This document shows positions 47,471 to 58,930 of a stretch of 64,000 bases of DNA, one piece after another. The notes below the pieces were generated by a model that did no database searches, had not been told where the DNA came from, and saw only the letters and a list, made by a program, of their open reading frames with translations. The DNA is taken from the NCBI RefSeq assembly GCF_009363435.1, contig NZ_CP045354.1, positions 2,136,501 to 2,200,500 on the forward strand, read 5' to 3'. This stretch comes from Labrenzia sp. THAF82 (lineage in GTDB: Bacteria; Pseudomonadota; Alphaproteobacteria; Rhizobiales; Stappiaceae). A program made the translations under genes and the position numbers. How positions within the stretch are numbered: the stretch's first letter is position 1; each line of letters opens with the position of its first letter.

Positions 47471-47983
47471 ATGGGCGAAGCGATGCGTGACAGAATCAAC
47501 GCGGCCCTCAAAGCTGCGCAGGATGACGGCAACAAACGCCGATGTGCGACCTTGCGTCTGGTTCAGACCGCGGTAAAGGACCGTGAGGCTGCGGCCCGAG
47601 AGAACGGCAAGGACGGCGTCAGCGAGCATGACGTTATTGAAATTCTTCAGAAAATGATCCACCAGCGGGAAAGCTCCGCTGTTGAATTTGAAAGCGGTGG
47701 GCAGCTCGATCTGGCCGAACAGGAACGTGTTGAACAGGAAATTATTCGCGAATTTCTGCCCGCTCAATTGAGTGACGAGGAAGTGCGGGCGATCTGTGAA
47801 GAGACCGTCAAGGACATCGATGCCCATGGGCTGAGAGACATCGGCCGCTGCATGAGTGAACTCAAGACCCGATATCCGGGGAAAATGGACTTTGTTCAAG
47901 CCTCTTGCGTCGTCAAGGATATGTTGCGAACCAACGGAAACGGCGCTGCAACAGCTGAAGCCAGTGGCACCGAAGCGGAGTAA
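47471..47983 (+). CDS. GatB/YqeY domain protein
   Basis: A 170-residue, all-helical protein. The N-terminus R-I-N-A-A-L-K-A-A-Q and central E-I-L-Q-K-M-I-H-Q-R-E-S-S and E-I-I-R-E-F-L-P-A-Q-L-S match YqeY, related to the tRNA-binding tail of GatB. The last 20 residues are an Ala/Glu-rich extension. ATG 47483 is an alternative start. It precedes dnaG and rpoD on the same strand, a common macromolecular-synthesis arrangement. Confidence 0.92.
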   Translation: MGEAMRDRINAALKAAQDDGNKRRCATLRLVQTAVKDREAAARENGKDGVSEHDVIEILQKMIHQRESSAVEFESGGQLDLAEQERVEQEIIREFLPAQLSDEEVRAICEETVKDIDAHGLRDIGRCMSELKTRYPGKMDFVQASCVVKDMLRTNGNGAATAEASGTEAE

Positions 47984-48113
47984 CGGCAGTTAGAAATCCC
48001 ATCGCGGTCTAGCTTCATTCGCATTTACCCACTATTTTTATCCGTCCGTTTGGTCGTCCGTGTGGCAGCCACGGATCGATCGCTATTTCTGAACTCCAGG
48101 CAGCCATAACTCC

Positions 48114-50054
48114 ATGCGCTTTGATCAGCGTCTTCTTGATGAAATTCGTGCCCGGCTGACGCTGTCAGATCTGGTTGGGCGACGGGTCACATGGGACCGG
48201 CGCAAGACACAGCCCGGCAAGGGCGACTATTGGGCATGCTGTCCGTTTCACCAGGAAAAAAGCCCGAGTTTCCATGTCGATGACCGGCGCAATCGGTACA
48301 AGTGTTTTGGCTGTGGCGCGTCTGGCGATCACTTCACCTTCGTCTGTGAAACAGAGGGCCTCAGCTTTCCGGAGACAGTTGAGCGGCTCGCTGAACAAGC
48401 TGGCGTTGCCTTGCCTGCACCCGACCCGCAGGCTGCGAGACGGGAAAAGAAACGGGCCGGGCTTGCAGATGTTTGCGAGATGGCCGCGCAGTTTTTTCAG
48501 GCCGAGTTTGCCGGCGGTCGTGGCGAGACCGCACGCAAGTACGCGCTTGGGCGTGGCCTTAGCCGTGAAACGCTTGCCGAATTCCGTTTCGGTTTTGCAC
48601 CGGACAGCCGGGATGCGTTGAAAAGCCATCTGGCGGCGAAGGATGTTCCGGAAGCTGTCATGGTGGAAGCGGGGCTGGTAATCAAGCCGGAGGACGGTCG
48701 GCCTGGATACGACCGCTTTCGCGGTCGACTAATGATACCTATCCAGGATGATCGCGGACGTGTGGTCGCCTTCGGCGGGCGAACGCTCTTGCCCGACGGA
48801 CAGCCGAAATACCTGAATTCTCCGGAAACGCCGCTCTTTCACAAAGGCGTCATGCTGTTCAATGCGCACCGGGCACGTGAACCCGCCTTCAAGTCCGGCG
48901 AAGCTGTGGTGGTGGAAGGCTATCTTGATGCGATTGCATTGTCGCAAGCAGGTGTTCGGCATGTCGTTGCTTCTTTGGGCACGGCCTTTACCGAGGATCA
49001 GGTCGTGCGGCTTTGGAAATTCGCCCCGGAACCTGTGATTTGCTTTGACGGGGATGTTGCCGGTGTTTCAGCGGCTCATCGCGCGATCGACAGGATCTTT
49101 CCGGTTCTCAAAAGTGGCTATTCATTCCAGTTCTGCTTCCTGCCGGACGGCATGGACCCTGATGATCTCGTCAAAAAACGAGGGCTGGAAGGGTTCCATA
49201 CCGAGGTTGGCCGGGCCCAGTCGCTGTTCGACGTTGTTTGGGACAGGGAGATCTCGGTTTCACGCCTGGACACACCGGAACGCAAGGCAGCTCTTGAGAA
49301 GCGGTTTGACGATCTGATTGGTACGATCAGGGATGAACGTGTCCGTCGTCGCTATCAGCTCGACCTGAAATTCAAGCTGTCCAATCTGTTTTTCGAACAA
49401 GCCCGACAAAATCGCGGCGATGGGAAGAAATCCGCCGATATTCCCTCACTCGGCAAGGTGCGTGAAAGCGTGGCCGCAAGTGATGATTTCGGCACCGAAC
49501 GCCTGGTGTTGGGTCTTTGCATGCGGTTCCCGCACCTGCTGGACCGGAATTTCGAGCGGTTTTCCAGACTGCCGTTTGTCAATGAACTGCATGTGCAACT
49601 GCGCGATATTCTGTGCCGCATCGTGGACGATCTGGAAGAGACGCCGATTGCGGATCTGACGAGTGCCTTTGACGAACCGCTAAAGGACATCATGTATGAG
49701 ATGATGTTGGAGACGATCGGACTTCAGCAGCAAAAACGAGCGGAGTTTTCCGCGCTCAATCACCGTTTCCCCCTGTTGAAATCAAATCCACCGGAGGATT
49801 TTGTCGAAGCGGCCTACCTCCATTTCATCGACGTCCTGGAACTGAACGCCCTGGAAGACGAGCTGGCAACGGAACTCAAAAGTACCGATGAAGAAATCGA
49901 CGAACATTCCTGGGCGCGCATTCAGGCGCTGACGCAGGATCTTAGTCGGCGCCGCGAGGAGTGCGCGCGCGAGGAACAGGATCTTGCGGAACGGGCCAAA
50001 AAAATCAGACAGGCAGGACCACAGGCACAGGCTGAAACAGTTGCTGCTGGATAG
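48114..50054 (+). CDS. dnaG: DNA primase
   Basis: A 646-residue primase. The zinc-binding domain has ligands C43, H46, C64 and C67 (C-P-F-H and C-F-G-C). The TOPRIM RNA polymerase domain shows V-V-V-E-G-Y-L-D-A-I and F-D-G-D-V-A-G. The C-terminal helicase-binding domain is a Glu/Gln-rich helical region. It makes RNA primers for replication. The upstream neighbour is yqeY and rpoD follows, as in the classical rpsU-dnaG-rpoD type operon without rpsU. Confidence 0.98.
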   Translation: MRFDQRLLDEIRARLTLSDLVGRRVTWDRRKTQPGKGDYWACCPFHQEKSPSFHVDDRRNRYKCFGCGASGDHFTFVCETEGLSFPETVERLAEQAGVALPAPDPQAARREKKRAGLADVCEMAAQFFQAEFAGGRGETARKYALGRGLSRETLAEFRFGFAPDSRDALKSHLAAKDVPEAVMVEAGLVIKPEDGRPGYDRFRGRLMIPIQDDRGRVVAFGGRTLLPDGQPKYLNSPETPLFHKGVMLFNAHRAREPAFKSGEAVVVEGYLDAIALSQAGVRHVVASLGTAFTEDQVVRLWKFAPEPVICFDGDVAGVSAAHRAIDRIFPVLKSGYSFQFCFLPDGMDPDDLVKKRGLEGFHTEVGRAQSLFDVVWDREISVSRLDTPERKAALEKRFDDLIGTIRDERVRRRYQLDLKFKLSNLFFEQARQNRGDGKKSADIPSLGKVRESVAASDDFGTERLVLGLCMRFPHLLDRNFERFSRLPFVNELHVQLRDILCRIVDDLEETPIADLTSAFDEPLKDIMYEMMLETIGLQQQKRAEFSALNHRFPLLKSNPPEDFVEAAYLHFIDVLELNALEDELATELKSTDEEIDEHSWARIQALTQDLSRRREECAREEQDLAERAKKIRQAGPQAQAETVAAG

Positions 50055-50586
50055 ACCAGCTCGGTGCCGTCGTGAACTTCTTGAGTGATTGCCGGCAAAG
50101 ACGAGCGGAAAAGTTGAGCTCTCTTTCTTGAATGTCGAATGCCGCGCGGGCTTGAAAGAAGCCATAAAAACCCGCTTGTTGCCCCGCAAAAGGCCAAAAA
50201 ACGCATTTTCCCATTGACCTGTGACGAATCACACTTGCGAATCGTGAGCGTCGAGCTAAATAGGGGTTTTGCAGCCATTGCGCGCCGCAGCCACCAAGCC
50301 AGCTCGCGGCAATAGTCTGAAGAAACGCTGCAACCCGTTTGAACACCACACCCGCGCTCGATTGTAGAGTGTGAGACAAGAAGGTCGTGCGCTTCGTCGA
50401 TGCTGATTTTTCACAATGTCGAAAAGTGTACGGTTAATTGGGACTTAAGGGACACGGCTTACAAACAACCCAGACTGATTCTTTGGATCGACGCCGCAAG
50501 TAAAAGCAGGCGCGCCGAAACCGGATTGGGTTGAAGCTAAACAAAGGGCGCTGCGTGGCCGCATCGGCCACGAACTGGAGCACGAT
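50055..50586. other. dnaG-rpoD intergenic region
   Basis: About 530 bases, unusually long for this pair, so rpoD probably has its own promoter here. No confident -35/-10 pair was fixed. A minus frame in 50005-50379 overlaps dnaG and was not called. Confidence 0.5.
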
Positions 50587-52581
50587 ATGGTAGCCAAAGC
50601 GACACAGGCAGACGAAAATCAGGAGCAGAGCACGGACGGTCCGGACGGCCCGCTGCTGGACCTGTCGGATGCCGCCGTCAAGAAGATGATCAAAGCCGCC
50701 AAGAAACGCGGCTATGTCACTTACGATGAGCTGAACGAAGTCCTGCCTTCAGAGCAGGTGTCCTCCGAAAAGATCGAAGACACCATGTCGATGCTTTCCG
50801 ACATGGGCATCAATGTGATCGATTCCGAAGAAGCTGACGACGGCCCGGACGAAGTCGATGGCGGCGAGTTGGTGACGGCCACGACGACGGCGGTTGCCAA
50901 GACGACCACGACCAAGGAACCGGCAGACCGCACTGACGATCCTGTTCGCATGTACTTGCGTGAAATGGGGTCGGTGGAGCTGCTTTCCCGCGAAGGCGAA
51001 ATCGCTATCGCAAAGCGCATCGAGGCCGGCCGCGAGGCCATGATCGCAGGCTTGTGTGAAAGCCCGCTGACGTTCCAGGCCATCATCATCTGGCGCGACG
51101 AGCTGAATGAAGCCCAGGTCCTGCTGCGTGATATTATCGATCTTGAAGCGACATATGCTGGCCCGGACGCCAAAGCGGGCCCGGCCGTTGCAAACGATGA
51201 CGTTGCACCCGGTGAAAAGCCAGCTGAATCCACTGGCGGCGTTTCGGAAGAAACCGAAGGTGAAGAGGGTGAAGGCGACAGCGACGAGGACGATGACGAC
51301 GAGTTTGAATCCAACGTCTCTCTCTCGGCCATGGAAGCCGAGCTGAAGCCGGGAGTGCTGGAAACTTTCGACAACATCGCAGACAACTACAAGAAGCTGC
51401 GCCGTCTTCAGGACCAACTGGTTGAAAACAAGCTGGCCAACAAGACCTTGTCGCCGAGCCAGGAGCGCCGCTACAAGAAGTTGAAAGAAGACATCATTGT
51501 CGATGTGAAGAGCCTGTCTCTCAACCAGAACCGTATCGACGCCCTGGTTGCTCAGCTTTACGACATCAACAAGCGTCTGATGGGTTATGAAGGCCGGCTT
51601 TTGCGTCTTGCGGACAGCTACAACGTCGACCGTACCGACTTCCTGAAACAGTATCAGGGTGCCGAACTCGACCCGAACTGGCTGCGCAAAGTGGCAAATC
51701 TTTCCACCCGTGGCTGGAAGAACTTCATTGCCAAGGAAAAAGAAACCGTTCGCGAGCTGCGTCAGGAAATCCAGACGCTGGCAACCGAAACGGGTCTCGA
51801 GATCACAGAATTCCGCCGGATCGTAGCAATGGTCCAGAAGGGCGAGCGTGAAGCACGCATCGCCAAAAAGGAAATGGTCGAAGCCAACCTGCGCCTCGTG
51901 ATCTCTATTGCAAAGAAATACACAAACCGCGGTCTTCAGTTCCTGGATCTCATCCAGGAAGGCAACATTGGTCTCATGAAGGCGGTGGACAAATTTGAAT
52001 ACCGGCGCGGTTACAAGTTTTCCACCTATGCAACTTGGTGGATCCGTCAGGCGATTACCCGGTCGATTGCGGACCAGGCGAGGACGATCCGAATTCCGGT
52101 GCACATGATCGAGACGATCAACAAGATCGTACGAACATCGCGTCAGATGTTGCACGAGATTGGACGCGAACCGACACCAGAAGAGTTGGCTGAAAAGCTG
52201 CAGATGCCGCTTGAAAAGGTCCGCAAGGTTCTCAAGATTGCCAAGGAACCGATCTCGCTTGAAACGCCGATCGGGGATGAAGAAGATTCGCATCTGGGCG
52301 ATTTTATCGAAGACAAGAACGCCGTTCTGCCGATCGATGCCGCCATCCAGTCGAACCTGCGTGAAACCACCACACGTGTTCTGGCTTCGCTTACACCGCG
52401 TGAAGAGCGCGTTCTCAGAATGCGCTTCGGCATCGGCATGAACACCGACCATACTCTGGAAGAGGTTGGTCAGCAGTTCTCCGTGACGCGTGAACGTATT
52501 CGCCAGATCGAGGCAAAGGCACTTCGCAAGTTGAAACACCCCAGCCGGTCTCGCAAGCTGCGCTCGTTCCTCGACAGCTAA
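50587..52581 (+). CDS. rpoD: RNA polymerase primary sigma factor
   Basis: A 664-residue sigma-70. Regions 1.1 ([17 protein letters not shown]), 1.2 ([11 protein letters not shown]), an acidic non-conserved insert (about residues 205-240, run of Glu/Asp), region 2 ([14 protein letters not shown] then [12 protein letters not shown]), region 3, and region 4.2 ([17 protein letters not shown]) are all intact. It directs housekeeping transcription. Confidence 0.98.
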   Translation: MVAKATQADENQEQSTDGPDGPLLDLSDAAVKKMIKAAKKRGYVTYDELNEVLPSEQVSSEKIEDTMSMLSDMGINVIDSEEADDGPDEVDGGELVTATTTAVAKTTTTKEPADRTDDPVRMYLREMGSVELLSREGEIAIAKRIEAGREAMIAGLCESPLTFQAIIIWRDELNEAQVLLRDIIDLEATYAGPDAKAGPAVANDDVAPGEKPAESTGGVSEETEGEEGEGDSDEDDDDEFESNVSLSAMEAELKPGVLETFDNIADNYKKLRRLQDQLVENKLANKTLSPSQERRYKKLKEDIIVDVKSLSLNQNRIDALVAQLYDINKRLMGYEGRLLRLADSYNVDRTDFLKQYQGAELDPNWLRKVANLSTRGWKNFIAKEKETVRELRQEIQTLATETGLEITEFRRIVAMVQKGEREARIAKKEMVEANLRLVISIAKKYTNRGLQFLDLIQEGNIGLMKAVDKFEYRRGYKFSTYATWWIRQAITRSIADQARTIRIPVHMIETINKIVRTSRQMLHEIGREPTPEELAEKLQMPLEKVRKVLKIAKEPISLETPIGDEEDSHLGDFIEDKNAVLPIDAAIQSNLRETTTRVLASLTPREERVLRMRFGIGMNTDHTLEEVGQQFSVTRERIRQIEAKALRKLKHPSRSRKLRSFLDS

Positions 52582-52607
52582 GGCTGCTTTCAGAACACTA
52601 ATGCGGA

Positions 52608-52632
52608 AACCCGGCAGTGATGCCGGGTTTTT
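52608..52632 (+). terminator. Rho-independent terminator of rpoD
   Basis: AACCCGGCA (52608-52616) and TGCCGGGTT (52621-52629) with a GTGA loop, followed by TTT. Confidence 0.9.
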
Positions 52633-52726
52633 GTTTGCTCAATGGCATGGTGTGACACAACATCGACACCATTTTCAGAAAATGTGACACTGGATTGACG
52701 GCGGGTTTTCGCTCAGGAGCGCTTTT

Positions 52727-53905
<1,179 letters not shown>

Positions 53906-53920
53906 GAGGCGCTGATTGCC

Positions 53921-54634
53921 TCAGCCAAGGTCATAGACCCGGACTGTGCCAAGTGGTCCGGTCATGAGGTACTTCTGGGACTCTATGGGGAACGGGTCGA
54001 AATACGGGTGAGACCCGTTGTCGGTCTCCGCCACACGGGCGAGTTCGCTTGTACCCTGTGCTTCCATAAAGTAGCCGATACGAAAATAGGCGTTCATGTC
54101 GAGAACACCTTGTGCCGGTGGGAAGTCATCCCGGTCGATATAGGCGGTCCAGGGGTAAACCGGTTGTGGCTGCAAGATTGACTTTTTGATAGTACGGCCT
54201 GGCCTGACCGGTGTGACAAAGGGAATATTGAACCCTTCCAGAAGCATTCCCTCGGGCACGTCAACAATCTGACGGCTGAACACCAGTTGGCCTTGCTCGA
54301 TTGTTGCGTAAGAAGCCTCTACCAGCGGAAAAACAGAGCCGTTGAACTCGTCATGAAGGACATCGAATAGATATGCGGTTCGATCGCTCAGATTGCTTAC
54401 CTGGTAGTTGAGACGGAGCGTCGGACCGTCTTGCTGCAATTGAACCGCCAAGGATATGTCATTGTTTTGATTGCTGGACGATGACATTGCGGATGCCTTT
54501 TTCTGGAAACTGAAATTGAAGCCTGAGGACAACAGCCCGAGCAGCAGAAAGCGTCGATTAATAGAATAACCGTTCGGGTTGCTTGGGGTCCCATTCCTCA
54601 CGGATTTTGTTTTCACTGTAGGGTTCGTTGTCAT
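53921..54634 (-). CDS. Exported protein paired with the PAAR effector, possible immunity protein
   Basis: A 237-residue frame from ATG 54634. A hydrophobic segment behind two Arg (I-N-R-R-F-L-L-L-G-L-L-S-S-G) looks like a signal or Tat-type signal, so the protein should be outside the cytosol. The mature part is beta-rich with no recognised domain; L-N-Y-Q-V-S-N-L-S-D-R and P-F-V-T-P-V-R-P-G appear. The start is uncertain: it overlaps the effector gene by 77 bases and a start near 54487 is possible. Tight coupling to the effector suggests immunity or adaptor function (inference). Confidence 0.5.
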   Translation of the reverse strand: MTTNPTVKTKSVRNGTPSNPNGYSINRRFLLLGLLSSGFNFSFQKKASAMSSSSNQNNDISLAVQLQQDGPTLRLNYQVSNLSDRTAYLFDVLHDEFNGSVFPLVEASYATIEQGQLVFSRQIVDVPEGMLLEGFNIPFVTPVRPGRTIKKSILQPQPVYPWTAYIDRDDFPPAQGVLDMNAYFRIGYFMEAQGTSELARVAETDNGSHPYFDPFPIESQKYLMTGPLGTVRVYDLG

Positions 54635-55457
54635 GTGGTGGTATTCCAACGGTCTTGGCTTCTTCCTTGATGACCTTGGCCTTTTTGGTCGGATCTGCAG
54701 GATCTGGCTTGCTGTCATTGTCCACCTTCGAGAAATCCAGCTCACCATCGGCGGCATGTTGAGCGTGTATCAGCTCATGGGCGAGACCGATTTCGGGCGG
54801 GCGTGTCTGCCAGGGCTGTGCAGTTCCATAGCTCGTCCGGTTGGGATTGTAGTGCACGGTCGTATCACAGCCTGAACCCGGATTGCCGCTGGAATCGAGT
54901 TTGCCGTCATTGGTAAAGCCAGTGACCTTATTCCCGCCAGTGGTCTCTTTTATCGTTATCGTTTTGCCTGAGTTGTGCAGATCGGTCAAAAGCTTGGCGC
55001 CGGACGGCGTCTGCGCGATTTTGGCCAGTGCCTGAACGGTTTGCTCTCGGAACTGTTCGGTTCCTTCAATTTCAATTGACGGTCCAACTTTGGTGGTGCC
55101 GACCGGGCCGGGGCCGGCTGCGCCGCCACCACCTCCAGCTCCGCCGCCACCTGCGCCTGCTGTGCCTATCAGAACGGTTGGGTATCCGGTAACGATGGAG
55201 CCTGCTTTCAGGGTCAGGTCGGTCATGCGTGCAGCCGGCAAGCCCTCGACCAGAACCGTCCAGGCTCCGGTTACAATGGGATCGCCACCTATGGGCGGCG
55301 GCGGGCCAACGCAGATGCAAAGATCAGTGACGCGCGCCTGGGGCATCATGCCGGTGAGTACCGTCCAGGCACATTTCCAGACAATCGGCAACGGCACACC
55401 AAAACACATCGGGCAGATGTGCTGGTCAATGAGGAGCCGGGCGGCGGGAAATTTCAT
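54558..55457 (-). CDS. PAAR-like protein with C-terminal zinc metallopeptidase (M91-like), putative type VI effector
   Basis: A 299-residue protein. Residues 1-98 form a PAAR-like spike tip: A-R-V-T-D, P-P-P-P-I-G-G-D-P-I-V-T-G, V-L-V-E-G-L-P-A-A-R-M-T-D and P-T-V-L-I-G. A Gly/Ala-rich hinge (99-120) leads to a toxin domain with H227-E-L-I-H231 in L-A-H-E-L-I-H-A-Q-H, the HExxH zinc site. E265/E266 (E-E-A-K-T-V-G) fits the third ligand of NleD-like M91 peptidases. The C-terminal Y-S-E-N-K-I-R-E-E-W motif is shared with that group as far as I recall. No type VI structural genes are in the window. Confidence 0.8.
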   Translation of the reverse strand: MKFPAARLLIDQHICPMCFGVPLPIVWKCAWTVLTGMMPQARVTDLCICVGPPPPIGGDPIVTGAWTVLVEGLPAARMTDLTLKAGSIVTGYPTVLIGTAGAGGGGAGGGGGAAGPGPVGTTKVGPSIEIEGTEQFREQTVQALAKIAQTPSGAKLLTDLHNSGKTITIKETTGGNKVTGFTNDGKLDSSGNPGSGCDTTVHYNPNRTSYGTAQPWQTRPPEIGLAHELIHAQHAADGELDFSKVDNDSKPDPADPTKKAKVIKEEAKTVGIPPHDNEPYSENKIREEWDPKQPERLFY

Positions 55458-55613
55458 GTAACTACCGTTTTTCGAGCAATAATGATGAAATTTTCCGCCT
55501 TGGGCCCGTTTTAGTCAATGCCGCCACGTCACACTTTTCGTCTTTCAGCACATTCAGGTTTTGCGTTCACTAGCCAGGTTTAGTGCATCCGGGATTGTCT
55601 GCGAGATCGAGGC

Positions 55614-57089
55614 TTAGGCTCGATCAGCTTTAACGTCTCGGCTTTCCACGAGGATGAGACGCCGCCGCAATATCATCATTGCGCTTGCCGGTACCAACAT
55701 CAGGAATGCGTTGGTGTAGAATACCAAAGCACCGGACTGTGCGATGGCAGCCTTGGTCAACAAGGTCTCGGCGCCGGGCGTAATCAGTCCGGTCTGGATT
55801 GCAATCAGACCGGTCAGGCCGCCACCGATCGCAATGCCGGCTGAGGAGATGGTTGGCAGAATGCTGGAAACAAGGTTCTGCTCCTGACCTTTCGCTGTGT
55901 ACATCAGTGAGCGCATCAGGATCTGGCTGGACAGCCCGTGTCCGGCACCGGCGACAATGGCGGCCAGGGCAAAGAGGATGAGCGAGCGCGTTTCCAGGGA
56001 ATAGCCGGTCATCGCCATGCCAATGGCGATCAATACGGGACCTGTGACCAGATAGGTCAACTCGCGTTTGCGGGATGGTGCGCGTGCGGACACCCAGGAA
56101 AAGGCTGTCCACGAAAAAGCAAGACCAGCCGCAACATAGCTCGCTTCGGTCACGCTCATGTCCCAATAGACTTGTCCGAAGGTGGTCACAAAGATTGCGC
56201 GGACTGCCGCAACCACTGAGGTCAGAAAAACAATCCAGGTGCCCAGTCCGATCAACGTTTCAAGCCGGAAGGCCTGTCTCGGGAAGAGCCTGCGGATGCT
56301 GTTTGCATCGATCTTCAACAAAATAGTGGCCGCAAGAAGCCCGGCCAAAATGGTCAGTGCCAACCGGACAGGCGTCTGTGCCTCGCCGATTACGGTCAGC
56401 AGGTAAATGCTCGTGATCAGCAGAAGGAGGCGCAGGGCAATTCGATTGCTTCCCGTTGACTGTTCCGGTTTGTGACCAGAGCGGGCCACGGCGGACCCTG
56501 CCGGCAGCGCCGTGTTCATAAGGACAAATAGCAACAGGACCAGTGGAATATTCACCAGGAATGCAGCGCGCCAGGACCAAAGCTCTGACAAAAGACCTGC
56601 TGAAACGGGGCCGATGCCAGCTGCGAGAGCCCAAACACCCGACAGCAAAGCGAACACACGGGGTGCGACATGGTTTGGAAAAAGGTCGGGTATAAGCCCA
56701 TAGCAAAGGGCGATGATCATGCCTTCCCCGAAACCCTGGAAGGCGCGCCCGGCAATTAGACCTTCCAGAGAACCGCTGAGACCTGCCAGCGTGGAACCGA
56801 ATGCAAGCAGGCTGGTCGCCAAGAGAAACGGCAGACGTGCGCCGAAACGCACTTTGACTGCACCGGTCAGACAGCCTGCCAGGATGGCCATCATTTCAAA
56901 GGAGCTGAAAACCCAAAAGGCCCGGTCTTGTCCACCGAGATCGCGAATGATGTCCGGGAGAACCGCTGTCGTGACAAACCCGTTGATGGCATGAGACCCA
57001 ACCCCGAGCATCAGGGCCAGAGTTCCTGCAGCGCGGTCACGGGAAAACAGATGTGGAGGGCAATCCTGAGCAGGCGAGCTGACGGCCAT
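55614..57089 (-). CDS. MFS transporter, drug/metabolite exporter type
   Basis: A 491-residue transporter with about 12-14 helices. R-A-F-Q-G-F-G-E-G-M-I at about 120 is motif C-like, and R-F-G-A-R after the second helix is motif A. The N-terminus D-I-I-R-D-L-G fits DHA2-type exporters. GAGG lies 6 bases before ATG 57089. It is not clearly linked to the PAAR pair or slipin genes that flank it. Substrate unknown. Confidence 0.85.
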   Translation of the reverse strand: MAVSSPAQDCPPHLFSRDRAAGTLALMLGVGSHAINGFVTTAVLPDIIRDLGGQDRAFWVFSSFEMMAILAGCLTGAVKVRFGARLPFLLATSLLAFGSTLAGLSGSLEGLIAGRAFQGFGEGMIIALCYGLIPDLFPNHVAPRVFALLSGVWALAAGIGPVSAGLLSELWSWRAAFLVNIPLVLLLFVLMNTALPAGSAVARSGHKPEQSTGSNRIALRLLLLITSIYLLTVIGEAQTPVRLALTILAGLLAATILLKIDANSIRRLFPRQAFRLETLIGLGTWIVFLTSVVAAVRAIFVTTFGQVYWDMSVTEASYVAAGLAFSWTAFSWVSARAPSRKRELTYLVTGPVLIAIGMAMTGYSLETRSLILFALAAIVAGAGHGLSSQILMRSLMYTAKGQEQNLVSSILPTISSAGIAIGGGLTGLIAIQTGLITPGAETLLTKAAIAQSGALVFYTNAFLMLVPASAMMILRRRLILVESRDVKADRA

Positions 57090-57270
57090 GGGAACCTCAA
57101 TAAAAAAATATTTACCTTTCTATATAGGTTGACTGTGAATAAAAAAAGAAAAAACTTATTTTATTATTTGCTCGTGTTTGATCCTGACAGCCATTGTCAT
57201 CCGGATTTGGTTTGAAAGACCGTTGTGGGTTCAAACTCGTGACGCACCGACCCTGAAACCACCTTGCAAG

Positions 57271-57299
57271 AAAAACGGCGCAGGTTTCCCTGCGCCGTT
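57271..57299 (-). terminator. Rho-independent terminator of the slipin gene
   Basis: AACGGCGCAGG (57274-57284) pairs with CCTGCGCCGTT (57289-57299). On the minus strand it is followed by TTTCTT. Confidence 0.88.
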
Positions 57300-57310
57300 C
57301 AATGTCGTAG

Positions 57311-58465
57311 TCACGCTGCAGTGTCGTCACGCAGCTTGACGAGGTCGTTCATGAGGCCTCCAGTCCCGTTGTGGACCGTCAAACGATCCACCTTGCCTGC
57401 GATGGCCTCGAGAGCTTCCAACTCTTTCAGGCGCAACATGACCGGATTTTCGGCCATGACCTTTGCGGTGTTCAAAAGCGAACGTGTTGCGTTCGTTTCT
57501 TCCCTGCGGCGGATGACATTGGCTTCAGCTTCTTTTTCAGCCGTCACCACCTTGTTGAGAATCTCACGCATTTCGCCAGGCAGAATGACATCTTTCAGAA
57601 CGATATCGGAAACCTCGATACCGATCTTCGCCATGTCAGTCTTGATCTGCGCCTCGGCTTCTTCGTTCACCTCTCCCTTGCGTTCAAGGATCTGGTCAAG
57701 CTTCAGCGCACCAAGCTGCTTACGAAACACCAACTGGAGCGCCCTATAGAGCGTGTCCGTGAAGTCCTTCACGTCCTGCGTGGCTTTTACCGGGTCAACC
57801 ACGCGGTATTCCGCAGACAGGTTGATCCGGATCGTGACACGGTCGAGCGTCAAGACTTCCTGACCGGTGACATCCAGGCTCTGACGCTTCAGATCAATCA
57901 GCTTTTGAGACACCTTTCGTCCAGTGCTCCAGTAAGCATGCAGACCTGACTGCAGAACCTTTTTGAGAACTCCATCAACGAACAGAAGCGCGACGCTACC
58001 GTCAGTCACCGGGATCACCACATGGTGCTGGGCCTTTTGGGCTTCGCTCAAACGACGCTGCAGCTTTGCAGGCAATTCAGGTTCTGCAACCGTGTCGATT
58101 ACCTGCCAGGCCCAGGGGCCGGCTTCGTTCCAGAGAACCAGCCTTTCGTCAGGTCCAACCACGGCATGAATGAGCTTGTCGCGCTCGACAATCGCGATTT
58201 CACCCGGTCCGGTCCGAACTACCGTGAGGTGCTTTTCGACAACGTCAGGAAACTTATCGAAAAGTGCCTTCTCATAGACAGAACGAAACTGAGGTATCGC
58301 CAGATTGTGTCGCTCGATCACGAGTGATCCGCGGCCGTTTTTCAGGCTGTGGTCCCCTGGTCCAAGGATACCCTTAAGCTCACCTTTCAACAGGTGAAGA
58401 GCACGTTCGTTTTCAGAAATCAGTACGCGGGTTCGCCCGCGGATCTTGTTGAGAAAGTTCATCAT
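57311..58465 (-). CDS. Slipin-family SPFH/band 7 protein
   Basis: A 384-residue protein. The SPFH domain covers about 150-340: L-D-L-K-R-Q-S-L-D-V-T-G-Q-E, V-L-T-L-D-R-V-T-I-R-I-N and the coiled region E-I-L-N-K-V-V-T-A-E-K-E-A-E-A-N-V-I-R-R. No clear membrane helix is visible near the N-terminus, unlike typical stomatins; membrane contact may be through the oligomer. GGAAGG lies 9 bases before ATG 58465. It is downstream of two tRNA-like elements on the same strand. Confidence 0.9.
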   Translation of the reverse strand: MMNFLNKIRGRTRVLISENERALHLLKGELKGILGPGDHSLKNGRGSLVIERHNLAIPQFRSVYEKALFDKFPDVVEKHLTVVRTGPGEIAIVERDKLIHAVVGPDERLVLWNEAGPWAWQVIDTVAEPELPAKLQRRLSEAQKAQHHVVIPVTDGSVALLFVDGVLKKVLQSGLHAYWSTGRKVSQKLIDLKRQSLDVTGQEVLTLDRVTIRINLSAEYRVVDPVKATQDVKDFTDTLYRALQLVFRKQLGALKLDQILERKGEVNEEAEAQIKTDMAKIGIEVSDIVLKDVILPGEMREILNKVVTAEKEAEANVIRRREETNATRSLLNTAKVMAENPVMLRLKELEALEAIAGKVDRLTVHNGTGGLMNDLVKLRDDTAA

Positions 58466-58860
58466 TTCGATATTCCTTCCATTGCACTAAGGCACGTGGT
58501 TGTCCTTTCTTCGGGTTGAAGCTGGTTAGAGGTTGTTGAAATCCGGCAGACCGACTGTCGGCTTCCGGGACGAAATATTGAGACCTGAAGAAAGCACAAA
58601 GGCTTTCGGCGGGGCACGAGACAGCGGATCTTGCGGCAGCAGGGCAGGGCACACCCGTTCGAAAACCGGTATTTCCAGCAAGGCTGCGGCGCGACCTTGA
58701 AACGCGACCGGACGAAGGCTTCCGACATCTGCAACTTGCACATTCAGGCCGAAGGACAGATGTACAAACCGCGTCCGCAAGCTCTCTTCAGATCCCGCAT
58801 TGTTAACAGCTTGACTAGCTGCTGGCTTGGAAGGCCAGTCCGGTTTTCACGACCGGGTTT
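58466..58860. other. Leader region of the slipin gene
   Basis: About 395 bases between the tRNA-like elements and the slipin start. Two overlapping minus frames and one plus frame of 79-95 codons look like chance. No strong terminator separates the RNA elements from slipin, so co-transcription is possible. Confidence 0.45.
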
Positions 58861-58930
58861 TGGAGCAGGAGTTGAACCCGCGACATTCGGAATCTGGATC
58901 CGATGCTCTACCAACTGAGCTATCCATGGA
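58861..58930 (-). tRNA. tRNA-like element B, degenerate acceptor stem
   Basis: Read on the minus strand it has a normal D-arm (GCTC/GAGC with loop AGTTGGTA), an anticodon stem TCGGA/TCCGA with loop TCCAGAT, a 5-base variable loop ATGTC, and a T-arm GCGGG/CCTGC with loop TTCAACT. Position 33 is C instead of U. The T-stem is followed directly by TCCA, and only TGGA/TCCA (4 pairs) can form in place of a 7-pair acceptor. It abuts element A with no spacer. Decoding function is doubtful; the formal anticodon would be CAG. Confidence 0.5.

Noticed and set aside
50749..52539. 596-codon minus-strand frame antisense to rpoD
   Set aside because: It mirrors rpoD codon by codon in an antisense frame and shows no family pattern; rpoD itself is intact.
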